NCBI RefSeq assembly: GCF_900186505.1
Contig: NZ_LT891970.1
Location: 914,451-978,450, forward strand
Reading direction: 5' to 3'
Origin: Enorma phocaeensis
GTDB lineage: Bacteria; Actinomycetota; Coriobacteriia; Coriobacteriales; Coriobacteriaceae
Length of the DNA: 64,000 bases
Below are positions 16,953 to 26,078 of the stretch, one piece after another (the stretch's first letter is position 1; each line of letters opens with the position of its first letter). Below the pieces are notes generated by a model that was not told the DNA's origin, ran no database searches, and worked only from the letters and a program-made list of their open reading frames with translations. The position numbers and the translations under genes are program-made.

Positions 16953-19715
16953 GTGGCAGACGATAACGAGATGAACAGCAACCCTTCGGGAAGCGAGGGC
17001 CTGCCTGAAGATTTGAGGCGTCTCCTCGCCCGTGCCGAGGCCGATGACGAGGGCGCCGACGTCTACGTCGAAGGCGAGGGCGACGAAGAGGAAGGCGAGG
17101 GTGACGAGGAGCTCGAGGAGAGCTTCGGCACCGTAGACCGCGGCGAGTCCATCGGCGAGGATGTGAGTGGGGGACAGCTCCAAATCAGTGAGTTCGGGCA
17201 TGAGATGCGCCAGAGCTTCATCGAGTACTCGATGTCGGTCATTACCGCCCGCGCCCTGCCGGACGTTCGTGACGGTCTCAAGCCGGTGCACCGCCGCATC
17301 CTCTACGCGATGAATGAGTCGGGCATCTACCCCAACCGGCCCCACAAGAAGTCGGCTTGGACGGTCGGCGAGGTTATCGGCAAGTACCATCCGCATGGCG
17401 ATAGCGCGGTTTACGACACCATGGTGCGCCTTGCACAATGGTTCAGCATGCGCACGCCGCTTATCGATGGCCATGGTAACTTCGGTAACATCGACGGCGA
17501 CTCGGCTGCAGCCATGCGCTATACCGAGAGCCGTCTCGCCCGTCCAGCCATGGAGCTCCTCCGCGATTTGCAGAAGGATACCGTCGACTGGCAGCCGAAC
17601 TACGACGAGTCTCTCGCCGAGCCCCAAGTGCTGCCGGCTCGCTTCCCCAATCTGCTGGTAAACGGTTCATCGGGCATTGCGGTCGGAATGGCGACGAATA
17701 TTCCGCCTCATAACCTGAACGAGGCAATCGAGGCAACGTGCCATCTCATCGACAATCCCGATGCGACCGTCGATGAGCTCATGCAGATCATGCCCGGACC
17801 CGACTTCCCCACCGGGGCGGTCATCATGGGTTCCGACGGCATTCGTCAGGCGTATGAGACCGGCCGCGGCTCCATCACCGTGCGCGCGAAAGCTCATGTC
17901 GAGTCTACGAAGACCGGCCGGAACCGCCTGGTCTTCACCGAGATCCCCTATCAGGTGAACAAAGGCACGCTGCAAGAGAAGATCGCCCAGCTCGTTAACG
18001 AGAAACGCATCGAGGGCATCTCTGACATGCGCGATGAGTCCACGAGCAAGGGCATCCGTCTCGTCATCGAGCTCAAGAAGGGCGTCATCCCGCAGGTCGT
18101 CCTCAACAACCTGTATAAGTTCACCTCCCTGCAAACTACCTTCGGCGTGAACAACCTCGCGCTCGTGGGAGGCGTGCCCAAGTGCCTTTCGCTTCCCGAG
18201 ATGCTGCGCTGCTACATCGACCATCAGGTCGATGTGGTGACCCGCCGCACGCGCTACGACCTCAAGAAGGCTCAAGCCCGCGCCCACATTCTTGAGGGCT
18301 ACCTCATGGCTCTCGATCATATCGACGAGGTCATCCAGATCATCCGCTCCTCGCAGACCGATTCTGAGGCATCGCAACGCCTCATCGATCGTTTCGGTTT
18401 CACACCCGAGCAGACCAATGCCATCCTGGAGATGCGCCTGCGCCGGCTTACCGGCCTCGAGCGAGACAAGATCGAGGAGGAGCTCGAAGGTCTTCGCCGC
18501 GCTATCGCCTATTACGAGGATCTGCTTGCCCATGAGGAGAAGATCCTCGGGGTCATCAAGGAGGAGATGCGCGAGATCGCGAAGAAGTATGGTGACAAGC
18601 GCCGTACCGAAATCAGCCAAGCGGAAAAGGATCTCGATGTTGAGGATCTGATCGCTGACGAGGATATGGTCGTTACCATTACGCATACGGGCTACGTGAA
18701 GCGCATTCCGGTGGCAGCCTACCGCGCCCAGAGACGCGGCGGAAAGGGCGTCTCGGGCGTCAACCTTAAGGAAGACGATGTCATCTCCGAGATGTTCATC
18801 GCGTCCACTCACGAGTATGTGCTCTTCTTCTCCAACCGCGGTAAGGTGTATCGCCTGAAGGTGCACGAGCTCCCGATTGGCACGCGCCAGGCGCGCGGCA
18901 CCGCCATCGTCAACCTGCTCCCCTTCGAGGACGGCGAGAAGATCGCGAGCGTGATCTCCTGTCGTGAGTTCCCCGACGATGAGTACCTGCTGTTCGCCAC
19001 GAAGAGCGGTATGGTCAAGAAGACGGTTATGAGCGCCTACGACCGCAGCCGCCGGGATGGTATCATCGCCATCAATCTCAAGGCTGGTGATTCCCTGCTC
19101 GATGTGCGACGTGTTCGCGAGGGCGATAAGGTGATCATGGCCACCACCGCCGGCAAGGCAATCGTTTTCGAGGAAGACCAGGTGCGCGCCACCGGCCGCG
19201 ATACCTCCGGTGTGCGTGGCATCACCGTCAAGGACGGGGCATCGGTGCTTGGCATGGAAATCTCGAACGGTAAGGGCGATCTGTTCGTCATCACCGAACT
19301 TGGCTATGGCAAGCGCACTCCGGTTGAAGACTACCCGTGCCAGAACCGTGGTGGACAGGGCGTGTACACGATCCAGATGACCTCTCGCAAGGGTCAGCTT
19401 GCCGCCATGAAGACGGTGGGCCCGCAGCATGAGCTCTTCATCATCACCGAGGGCGCAACGGTTATCCGTGTCAAGAGCACGGATATCTCCAAGACCGGGC
19501 GCGCCACGCAGGGCGTGAAGATCCTCTCGGTTGCCGACGGCGACCGCGTGACCGCCGTCGCCCGTATGACGAGCGCAAAGAAGAAGCCTAAGGCACAGCA
19601 GCCGCCTGAGAATCAGGGAGTGCTCAACCTCGGCGAAGTCGAACCCTCCGTCGATGACGACCGTGTTGATATCGGCGCTGCCGACGAGGCGCTTGAGGAC
19701 CTGATGGACGAGTAG
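16953..19715 (+). CDS. gyrA: DNA gyrase subunit A with acidic N-terminal extension
   Basis: This 920-residue subunit cuts and rejoins DNA. The catalytic Tyr is in MRYTESR near residue 190. The quinolone-resistance region reads HPHGDSAVYDTMVR with Ser151 and Asp155, the susceptible residues matching E. coli Ser83 and Asp87. The GyrA box QRRGGKG in the C-terminal wrapping domain marks it as gyrase rather than topoisomerase IV. Compared with ordinary GyrA it has about 65-70 extra N-terminal residues, very acidic at 31-57 (EGEGDEEEGEGDEELEES). GTG 16953 follows GAAGGAG. It forms an operon with gyrB. Confidence 0.96.
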   Translation: MADDNEMNSNPSGSEGLPEDLRRLLARAEADDEGADVYVEGEGDEEEGEGDEELEESFGTVDRGESIGEDVSGGQLQISEFGHEMRQSFIEYSMSVITARALPDVRDGLKPVHRRILYAMNESGIYPNRPHKKSAWTVGEVIGKYHPHGDSAVYDTMVRLAQWFSMRTPLIDGHGNFGNIDGDSAAAMRYTESRLARPAMELLRDLQKDTVDWQPNYDESLAEPQVLPARFPNLLVNGSSGIAVGMATNIPPHNLNEAIEATCHLIDNPDATVDELMQIMPGPDFPTGAVIMGSDGIRQAYETGRGSITVRAKAHVESTKTGRNRLVFTEIPYQVNKGTLQEKIAQLVNEKRIEGISDMRDESTSKGIRLVIELKKGVIPQVVLNNLYKFTSLQTTFGVNNLALVGGVPKCLSLPEMLRCYIDHQVDVVTRRTRYDLKKAQARAHILEGYLMALDHIDEVIQIIRSSQTDSEASQRLIDRFGFTPEQTNAILEMRLRRLTGLERDKIEEELEGLRRAIAYYEDLLAHEEKILGVIKEEMREIAKKYGDKRRTEISQAEKDLDVEDLIADEDMVVTITHTGYVKRIPVAAYRAQRRGGKGVSGVNLKEDDVISEMFIASTHEYVLFFSNRGKVYRLKVHELPIGTRQARGTAIVNLLPFEDGEKIASVISCREFPDDEYLLFATKSGMVKKTVMSAYDRSRRDGIIAINLKAGDSLLDVRRVREGDKVIMATTAGKAIVFEEDQVRATGRDTSGVRGITVKDGASVLGMEISNGKGDLFVITELGYGKRTPVEDYPCQNRGGQGVYTIQMTSRKGQLAAMKTVGPQHELFIITEGATVIRVKSTDISKTGRATQGVKILSVADGDRVTAVARMTSAKKKPKAQQPPENQGVLNLGEVEPSVDDDRVDIGAADEALEDLMDE

Positions 19716-19748
19716 CCGGTGCTGCGCAGCATGATGGTGCAGTAAAGA

Positions 19749-19780
19749 AATGGCCCGGGAAATCCGGGCCATTTTCGTTT
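19749..19780 (+). terminator. Intrinsic terminator after gyrA
   Basis: A 10-bp stem AATGGCCCGG/CCGGGCCATT encloses GAAAT and continues into TTTTCGTTT. It closes the gyrBA transcript. Confidence 0.9.
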
Positions 19781-19831
19781 AGGGGAGTGTCTCGTCGCTC
19801 GAGTAGGGGGCGTCGACGCCGTACCGGCTCG

Positions 19832-20347
19832 CTAGAAATCATCCGGTGAGAGCGTCTGCACGAACCGGTCGAAGCGTTCGACTTCTTCATCGCTTCCGGT
19901 CTGCTCCGTGCGATAAGAAACCGTACCCGCGCGATTCATCACATCATCCTCGACGTAGATGGGGGTGTTGCATCGCACGGCGAGGGCGATGGCATCGCTT
20001 GGGCGAGCATCGAGTGCGACTTCGTGCACCGCATCGTCCTCATCGCGGCGTACGAGGACGATTTTGGAGTAGAACACGGGTGCATCGACGCGACTGATCT
20101 CGATGCGCTCGATGTGCGTGCCGAGTGCTTGCAGTGCATCGACGAACAAGTCGTGGGTGATGGGCCGTGCGTTGGTTGAACCGTCGATACCGCGGCTGAT
20201 GGCCGCAGCCTCAAACGAGCCGGTCTGAATGGAGAGCGTCCGCAGAGGCGCCTCGCTGCCATCGGCTCGGGAGCGCTCGCGAAGGACAATGACGGAGGGA
20301 ACGGGACCGGAGGCCATGATGATGGTCTCGATGTCAACGCGGATCAT
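19832..20347 (-). CDS. Bifunctional nuclease family protein (DUF151)
   Basis: This 171-residue protein matches the DUF151/BFN family: SVIVLRE near the N-terminus, LPI-like TLSIQTGSFEAAAI, and the diagnostic ALDARPSDAIALAVRCNTPIYV. Family members have RNase and DNase activity in plants, and a mycobacterial relative responds to acid stress; the function here is unknown. AGGAGGT precedes ATG 20347. It is convergent with gyrA and divergent from the ABC exporter. Confidence 0.88.
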   Translation of the reverse strand: MIRVDIETIIMASGPVPSVIVLRERSRADGSEAPLRTLSIQTGSFEAAAISRGIDGSTNARPITHDLFVDALQALGTHIERIEISRVDAPVFYSKIVLVRRDEDDAVHEVALDARPSDAIALAVRCNTPIYVEDDVMNRAGTVSYRTEQTGSDEEVERFDRFVQTLSPDDF

Positions 20348-20524
20348 TATGGCACCTCCTTGGTGTGCAAGCTGGTCGTGGAGCTGCCCGCTCTAGAGTA
20401 CGGGCTCCTACCTCGTAAGAACGGTATGTAATAGTACCCAAAATAAGAGTCTTATGCCGTGGGATGCCCTGTTTTTCATACGTGCTAGACTGAGAAGCTC
20501 TGATGGAGACCGGAAGGTGAGATA

Positions 20525-22390
20525 ATGAAGGCAAGAAACGTCCAGGAAGCAGGGAGCACGGCGGAGGGTGGCATCACTTCTCGGCGGGGTGGATCCATGC
20601 TCGGCAGGTTTCTCGCCTATTACGGCCCTCAAAAGCACCTCTTCATCGCCGACACCCTCTGCGCCCTTATCATCGCGGGAATCGATCTCGCTTTTCCCGT
20701 GATCCTGCGCAATCTCACGGGAGGCCTGTTCACCGAGGGCTCGGCGAGCATTCTCGCCTCCCTCGGCATGGTGGCTGCGGGGCTTGTTGCGATGTACCTC
20801 GTGCGCTGCGCGTGCCGCTATTTCGTTTCCGCCCAAGGTCATATCATGGGCGCGCGTATGGAGTCTGCTATGCGCCAGGACCTCTTCGACCAGTACGAAA
20901 GGTTCAGCTTCAGCTACTTCGATCGGGTTAACTCCGGTGACATGATGAGCCGCGTGGTCAACGACCTTTTCGATATCTGCGAAGCCGCGCACCATGTTCC
21001 CGAATGGATCATCATTTGCGGAGTGGAAATCATAGGAGCATTCGTCATCCTGTTCACGATATCGCCCGCGCTTGCCGGGGCCATGTGCGCGGTCACGCTC
21101 TTCTTTGTTGCGGTCATGGTTCGCCAGAACATGCGTATGCGCGAGGTCTTCGCCGATAACCGACGCAAGATCTCCGAGGTCAATTCGCAGTTGCAGGATT
21201 CGCTGGCAGGTATGCGCGTGGTGAAGTCCTTTGCGAATGAGGAGACCGAGCGTCGAAAGTTCAGGCGCTCCAACGCCCACTACCTCGCTTCTAAGGAAGA
21301 CCAGTACCATGCGATGGGAGCGTATCAAGCGACGAGTGCACTCATGACCGGCGCGCTCTTCACCATCATCGTGGTGCTCGGCGGCGCGCTTGTCGCCCAA
21401 GGCAGGATGAGCGCCGTCGACATGGCGACCTTCGCCCTGTATATCAGCCTGTTCACCACGCCCATCGAGACGCTTGTGAACTCCACGGAGAACATCCAGA
21501 AGGCCATAGCGGGATTCAAGCGCATGGACGAGGTCATCCTGACCCTGCCCGATATCGAAGATGCTCCTGACGCCAAGCCTCTTCAGGTAAACGCCGGCTC
21601 AATCGAGTACCGTGATGTGTGCTTCTCCTACGATGATGAGGAGCTTGGATCAGGCCGAGCTGGGCGTCCGGTAATCGACCATTTGAATCTCACGATCAAC
21701 CCCGGCGAGACCATCGCGCTCGTGGGCCCCTCGGGTGGTGGCAAGACCACCACCTGCTCGCTGCTCCCGCGCTTCTATGACGTGCAGGAAGGGTCGATCA
21801 CCATCGACGGGCAGGATGTTCGTTCGGTGACGCAGGAGAGCTTGCGTCAAGCTATTGGCTTGGTTCAGCAGGATGTCTACCTCTTCGATGGAACCATTCG
21901 TGAGAACATCGCCTATGGTCGCCCGGGGGCAACCATGGAAGAGATCGCCCTTGCAGCCCGTGAAGCCAACATCGACGCATTCATCGAGAGCCTTCCCGAT
22001 GGGTACGACACGGTGGTGGGGGAGCGTGGCAGCCGCCTTTCGGGCGGGCAGAAGCAGCGCATCGCCATAGCTCGCGTATTCCTCAAGAACCCTGCCATCC
22101 TCATCTTGGACGAGGCGACTTCAGCCCTCGATAACGAGAGCGAGGAGGCGGTTCAGGAATCGCTCGAGCGCCTGGCGCGCGATCGCACGACCATCATCAT
22201 CGCCCATCGTCTTTCCACCATCAAAAATGCCGACGAGATCGCAACCGTGGAGCGTGGCAGAGTTGTGGAACGCGGTACACATGAGCAGCTTCTCGCCCAG
22301 AATGGTACGTATGCTCGGTACTATCGAATGCAGTTCGAGGGTACCCGGGAAGCCATCGTGGCGCCTGCCCGGGATTGCTCCCTCGCCTAG
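20525..22390 (+). CDS. ABC exporter, fused membrane and ATPase domains
   Basis: This 621-residue half-transporter has an N-terminal six-helix type IV domain (about 35-330) and a C-terminal nucleotide-binding domain. Walker A is GPSGGGKTTT, the signature LSGGQKQR, Walker B LILDEATSALD with the catalytic Glu, and the H-loop IIAHRLST. All catalytic residues are canonical and no partner gene is adjacent, so a homodimer is likely. It resembles MsbA/lipid- and drug-exporters; the substrate cannot be read from the sequence. GGAAGGTGA precedes ATG 20525. A small insertion (DDEELGSGRAGRP) precedes the conserved start of the ATPase core. Confidence 0.9.
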   Translation: MKARNVQEAGSTAEGGITSRRGGSMLGRFLAYYGPQKHLFIADTLCALIIAGIDLAFPVILRNLTGGLFTEGSASILASLGMVAAGLVAMYLVRCACRYFVSAQGHIMGARMESAMRQDLFDQYERFSFSYFDRVNSGDMMSRVVNDLFDICEAAHHVPEWIIICGVEIIGAFVILFTISPALAGAMCAVTLFFVAVMVRQNMRMREVFADNRRKISEVNSQLQDSLAGMRVVKSFANEETERRKFRRSNAHYLASKEDQYHAMGAYQATSALMTGALFTIIVVLGGALVAQGRMSAVDMATFALYISLFTTPIETLVNSTENIQKAIAGFKRMDEVILTLPDIEDAPDAKPLQVNAGSIEYRDVCFSYDDEELGSGRAGRPVIDHLNLTINPGETIALVGPSGGGKTTTCSLLPRFYDVQEGSITIDGQDVRSVTQESLRQAIGLVQQDVYLFDGTIRENIAYGRPGATMEEIALAAREANIDAFIESLPDGYDTVVGERGSRLSGGQKQRIAIARVFLKNPAILILDEATSALDNESEEAVQESLERLARDRTTIIIAHRLSTIKNADEIATVERGRVVERGTHEQLLAQNGTYARYYRMQFEGTREAIVAPARDCSLA

Positions 22391-22410
22391 CATCCTCGAT
22401 AAGGAACGCT

Positions 22411-23412
22411 ATGCGCAAACACGACAAGCTCACATCGGATGAAGTGGCCGAGCTGTTCTCGGAGATCGATGCTTCCGGCCTCGTGGACCCGGTGCGCGTC
22501 CGCGACCGCGAGAAGCGCATCGGTGCTTGGCGCGCCGCGCGCCATGCGGGCGATAGGGAAGCGCTTGAGCGCCTGGATGAGGAAGACCGCCGTTCGCGTG
22601 TGGGTAGGACCATCGACCCGCTATCTGATGACGATCCATCCGGCTCCAAGGTGGGTAGCACCATCTCGCGCTTTGGTATCGTGCTCATCGTGGGCGTCAT
22701 CGTTTTGGTGGTGGGCATGCAGATCGGCTACGGCATCATGCGCCGCTTGAACACCGCCAACCTCTCCGAATCCGTGAATGTCGATACGGTGCGCCGCGCC
22801 CTCGAGGGCGGTGTCGAGTGGGGAAACGGCTTCACGCAGTTCCCCGAGGAATACACGATCGTCGAGGCGGATGAGCGCACGGGCGTGGTCGAGGTCGATG
22901 TGGTATCGACCTCTTCGTCGAACGAGCTCGAGCTGTTTTCGAACAGCCAGCTCGAATCATCTGCTCTCGCAACGAATGCGCTGCTGAACGACAATATCAA
23001 CCGTGTGGTCTATAACGTTGCCGCTCGAGTCGATGAGAATGGCGACATCGTGGGGGACACGTGGTTTTCCATGGGCAATGAGACCGTTGCCACGCGCGAC
23101 ATGTTCTCCTTCATCTGGACGAAGAGCCGCTCAGGGGAATCGAGCAACATCGGCTGGGAGCTGCGCATCGTCGGCATGGATGAGCAGGTTGCGCAGCGCA
23201 TCCAGGAACAGGTGAACTCCGTTTCGTCGATCATCGAGACTCCCGGTGCAGACCAGACCGATATCGACGCGCAGGAGCGCGAGCTTCAAATGGAACGCGA
23301 CTTGATGGGGAGCGAGACCTACCGGGGTGGGGAACCCGATAGGTCGCTCGCTGATGTACTCGAAGGAAGCGCTCCCGAGGAGCAGGAATCATTCGATCAG
23401 GGTGTCGATTAG
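22411..23412 (+). CDS. Single-pass membrane protein of unknown function
   Basis: This 333-residue protein has a charged cytoplasmic part of about 85 residues, rich in Arg, Asp and Glu. One transmembrane helix at about 88-110 (GIVLIVGVIVLVVGMQIGYGIM) follows. The roughly 220-residue remainder, probably outside, contains regular beta-like stretches (FTQFPEEYTIVEADERTGVVEV, TWFSMGNETVATRDMF) and an acidic tail. I recognise no family. The start is ATG 22411 with AAGGA upstream, 20 bases after the ABC exporter, so the two are probably cotranscribed. It overlaps the convergent kinase gene by four bases. Confidence 0.8.
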   Translation: MRKHDKLTSDEVAELFSEIDASGLVDPVRVRDREKRIGAWRAARHAGDREALERLDEEDRRSRVGRTIDPLSDDDPSGSKVGSTISRFGIVLIVGVIVLVVGMQIGYGIMRRLNTANLSESVNVDTVRRALEGGVEWGNGFTQFPEEYTIVEADERTGVVEVDVVSTSSSNELELFSNSQLESSALATNALLNDNINRVVYNVAARVDENGDIVGDTWFSMGNETVATRDMFSFIWTKSRSGESSNIGWELRIVGMDEQVAQRIQEQVNSVSSIIETPGADQTDIDAQERELQMERDLMGSETYRGGEPDRSLADVLEGSAPEEQESFDQGVD

Positions 23413-24302
23413 GATAACAGGGCCGTGACGTCGCCGAGGACGGGTTCGAAGCTCACGCCACGGACCTCATAATCAGGTTGCTCGCAGGTGATGGTCATGG
23501 CATCGCGCACAAGCTTACCGGCAAAGGAGACGGCATCGTTTAGGTTGCGCCCGGTGTAGATCGCGGCGGTGAGCCCGCTTGCGAAGAGATCGCCGGTGCC
23601 GTGCAGCATATAGGGGAGCAGCTCAGCCGATATCTCCGTAACCGCGCCTTCGTTGAGGTCCGCGGTAGCGAGGTAGTTCCTGATGATCTGCTCGCCTTGA
23701 TGGACGATGCCCTTGATGACCACTGACTTGGCGCCCATGGAGAACAATGCATCGACGTTCTTCTGAATGAACGCCACATCGACATCCTGTCCCTCGTAGG
23801 GTATTCCGGTCAGGATGGAAGCCTCGGTGAGGTTGGGAGTGAGGATGTCGGCACCATCCACGAGCCCCTTCATGGCCTCGCACATCTCATCGGTATAGGT
23901 TGGGTACTTTGAGCCGCCATCCCCCATGACCGGGTCGACGATTCGCAGCGCATCGGGGTATTCGCGATAGAGGCGTTGAATGATCGCGACCTGCTCTGCA
24001 GACCCCAGGAACCCGGAATAGATGCCATCGAGGTCGATGCCTTCCTTCTGCCAGGCATCGAGGTACTGCTCCAGCATCTCGGTGGTGTCATGCATGTAGA
24101 ACACGGGGAATTTGGTATGAGCCGAGAACAGGGCCGTGGGTACGGGACAGACGTCAACGCCTGCAGCCGACAGGACGGGGATGGCGATGCCGAGCGAGCA
24201 TTTTCCGTAGCCGCACATGTCGTGAACAGCGGCGACGCGGGGGATGTAAGCCCCCTTGCGGGTATAGAGGGGCGGCATGGCGGTGCTGATTTGGTTGGAC
24301 AT
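23409..24302 (-). CDS. Pyridoxamine kinase (PdxK/PdxY-like ribokinase family)
   Basis: This 297-residue enzyme phosphorylates B6 vitamers for salvage of pyridoxal phosphate. VAAVHDMCGYGKCSLG opens the ribokinase-like fold, IYSGFLGSAEQV and VDPVMGDGGSKYPTY bind substrate and metal, LTPNLTEASILTG is the family strand, and HGTGDLFASG has the catalytic Asp in the GTGD motif. The pattern fits PdxY/PdxK-type enzymes better than ThiD. AAGGA precedes ATG 24302. A 305-base gap separates it from divergent carA. Confidence 0.88.
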   Translation of the reverse strand: MSNQISTAMPPLYTRKGAYIPRVAAVHDMCGYGKCSLGIAIPVLSAAGVDVCPVPTALFSAHTKFPVFYMHDTTEMLEQYLDAWQKEGIDLDGIYSGFLGSAEQVAIIQRLYREYPDALRIVDPVMGDGGSKYPTYTDEMCEAMKGLVDGADILTPNLTEASILTGIPYEGQDVDVAFIQKNVDALFSMGAKSVVIKGIVHQGEQIIRNYLATADLNEGAVTEISAELLPYMLHGTGDLFASGLTAAIYTGRNLNDAVSFAGKLVRDAMTITCEQPDYEVRGVSFEPVLGDVTALLS

Positions 24303-24577
24303 GGATTCCTTCTTTCATCCGCGGACTTATGGACCAGCGTACATCGATCAAGCATAGTACGACTCAATGCCCGCATCGTCGGGAAACCCGATGCAACATC
24401 CCTCCGTCACAGAGGGCGACAGAATGCGGGGAAGGAGGAATGGGATTATCCAATCGGATAAAGCGATTACTATTCCCGATATGAATATTGAAAAACGATA
24501 TATGTAATAAACAGAATAATCTCGCCGTGTTAGTTACGATAACGTCTATAATGCCGTAAGCCTATAAGCCTTTAAAC
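24303..24577. other. Divergent kinase-carA intergenic region
   Basis: No gene is visible. The part from 24440 to 24560 is AT-rich and carries TATAAT at 24547-24552, a good -10 for carA, but I find no convincing -35 at 16-18 bases. The kinase promoter should also be here. Confidence 0.45.
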
Positions 24578-24602
24578 CCGGTCCCGAGAGTCCGGAAAGG
24601 AG
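24578..24602 (+). promoter_or_regulatory. PyrR-binding-loop-like hairpin over the carA ribosome-binding site
   Basis: CCGG at 24578-24581 can pair with CCGG at 24592-24595, enclosing TCCCGAGAGT. The stretch GGTCCCGAGAGTCC fits 11 of 14 positions of the PyrR binding-loop consensus ARUCCNGNGAGGYU. It directly abuts the carA Shine-Dalgarno AAAGGAG (24596-24602). Translational repression by PyrR near the ribosome-binding site is known in mycobacteria; here it is inferred. Confidence 0.45.
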
Positions 24603-24607
24603 AAGTC

Positions 24608-26029
24608 ATGGCATCTTTGCAACCATGTGGGATGGCTGACGCCTCGGAGCCCGTTGCTCCGCTCGCTCGCCGTATGGTCGAGAGTACCAGCAAGAGAACG
24701 TATATCCCTGCGATTTTGATGCTCGCCGACGGTCATCTGTTCAAGGGCCGGGCAGTGGGTGCGTTGGGAACCGCGGTCGGAGAGGTTTGTTTCAACACCG
24801 CCCTTGAAGGATACTTCGAAGTTCTGACCGACCCCTCGTATGCCGGGCAGATCGTAACGATGACCTATCCGCAGATAGGAAATTACGGTCTCGTGTCCGC
24901 CGATGCCCAAGGGCCTGCATCCCAGAACGTGGATACGGCACAGCCAGCGCTCAGGGGCATGGTCGTTCGCGACCTGTGCACCACGCCTTCCAACTGGAGG
25001 TCTGCCGAGGACCTCTCTTCCTATCTAAAGCGAAACGGGGTCATTGCGATCGAGGGCATCGATACGCGTTCCCTTGTTCGCGTTCTGAGGGATGGTGGCG
25101 CGCAGAAGGGCATCATCACGACCGAGGTCTTCGACGTCTCCGAATTGCAGGAACGCCTCGAATGCTCCCCGGATTTGGTGGGAAGCAATCTCGTTGCAAC
25201 GGTAAGTTGCGAAGAAACCTATACCTATGAGCCTGAAAACCTACCCGATGATCATGACTTCGCCCGCACGACGCGCAAAGACGCTCCTACCTATCGTGTG
25301 GTTGCCTATGACTGCGGAATCAAGCGGGGCATTCTGGAGGGATTGGCTCGCGTCGGATGTTCTGTCGAGGTTGTAGCCTGGGATACTCCGGCTTCCAAGG
25401 TGCTCTCCCGTCATCCCGATGGCGTGTTTCTCTCAAATGGTCCGGGCGACCCCGATGCCGTAGGGGAGACATATCATGCTGTTCGTGAGCTATTAGGCAA
25501 GGTGCCGGTCTTTGGTATCTGCCTTGGGCATCAGATGATCTCCCTCGCGGCGGGTGCGCATATGGTGAAGCTTCCGTTCGGTCATCATGGAGGTAACCAT
25601 CCGGTGATGAACCTCCTTACCCGCCGGGTGGAGATAACGGCCCAAAACCACGGCTTCAACCTAGACTTTTCCAGTCTCGGTCCACTTGTGCCCGAGCTGT
25701 CGGGTGGGATCGATCGTCATCCATCTGCCGATTTGCGCTGGTGGGTTGAGCGCGGTGTGGCCCCGGTGGTCGAAAATCAGCGCTATGGAAAGATTCGGCT
25801 CACCCACGTGAATCTCAACGATGGTACCGCCGAGGGCATGCAATTCATCGACATCCCAGCGTTTTCCGTTCAGTATCACCCTGAGGCGGCTCCCGGTCCC
25901 ACGGATGCCGGATACCTCTTCCAGGCGTTCGCGCGCCTCATGGACGGCCATGCCGACTATCTGGATATCGACATAGCCTCCAGCCGCCTTGCGGATTGGA
26001 ACTGCCGAACGATCCCAGTCGAAGCGTAG
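24608..26029 (+). CDS. carA: Carbamoyl-phosphate synthase small subunit (glutamine amidotransferase)
   Basis: CarA hydrolyses glutamine and passes ammonia to CarB to make carbamoyl phosphate for pyrimidine and arginine synthesis. The N-terminal domain has TALEGYFEVLTDPSYAGQIV; the usual motif is TGMxGYQEILTDPSYxGQ. The class I amidotransferase half has the nucleophile Cys305 in FGICLGHQ and the His/Glu pair in QYHPEAAPGP. The 473-residue length includes about 28 extra N-terminal residues before the conserved ILMLADG. AAAGGAG precedes ATG 24608. carB follows after 49 bases. Confidence 0.95.
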   Translation: MASLQPCGMADASEPVAPLARRMVESTSKRTYIPAILMLADGHLFKGRAVGALGTAVGEVCFNTALEGYFEVLTDPSYAGQIVTMTYPQIGNYGLVSADAQGPASQNVDTAQPALRGMVVRDLCTTPSNWRSAEDLSSYLKRNGVIAIEGIDTRSLVRVLRDGGAQKGIITTEVFDVSELQERLECSPDLVGSNLVATVSCEETYTYEPENLPDDHDFARTTRKDAPTYRVVAYDCGIKRGILEGLARVGCSVEVVAWDTPASKVLSRHPDGVFLSNGPGDPDAVGETYHAVRELLGKVPVFGICLGHQMISLAAGAHMVKLPFGHHGGNHPVMNLLTRRVEITAQNHGFNLDFSSLGPLVPELSGGIDRHPSADLRWWVERGVAPVVENQRYGKIRLTHVNLNDGTAEGMQFIDIPAFSVQYHPEAAPGPTDAGYLFQAFARLMDGHADYLDIDIASSRLADWNCRTIPVEA

Positions 26030-26078
26030 GCTTCTTCAACAGGTTTTCCGCCAGACAACGTTACCAAGGAGAGCAATC

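Noticed and set aside
17667..19772. 701-codon open frame antisense to gyrA
   Set aside because: It mirrors the gyrA codons exactly and has His/Asp/Leu-rich shadow composition; GC-rich genes often give such frames.
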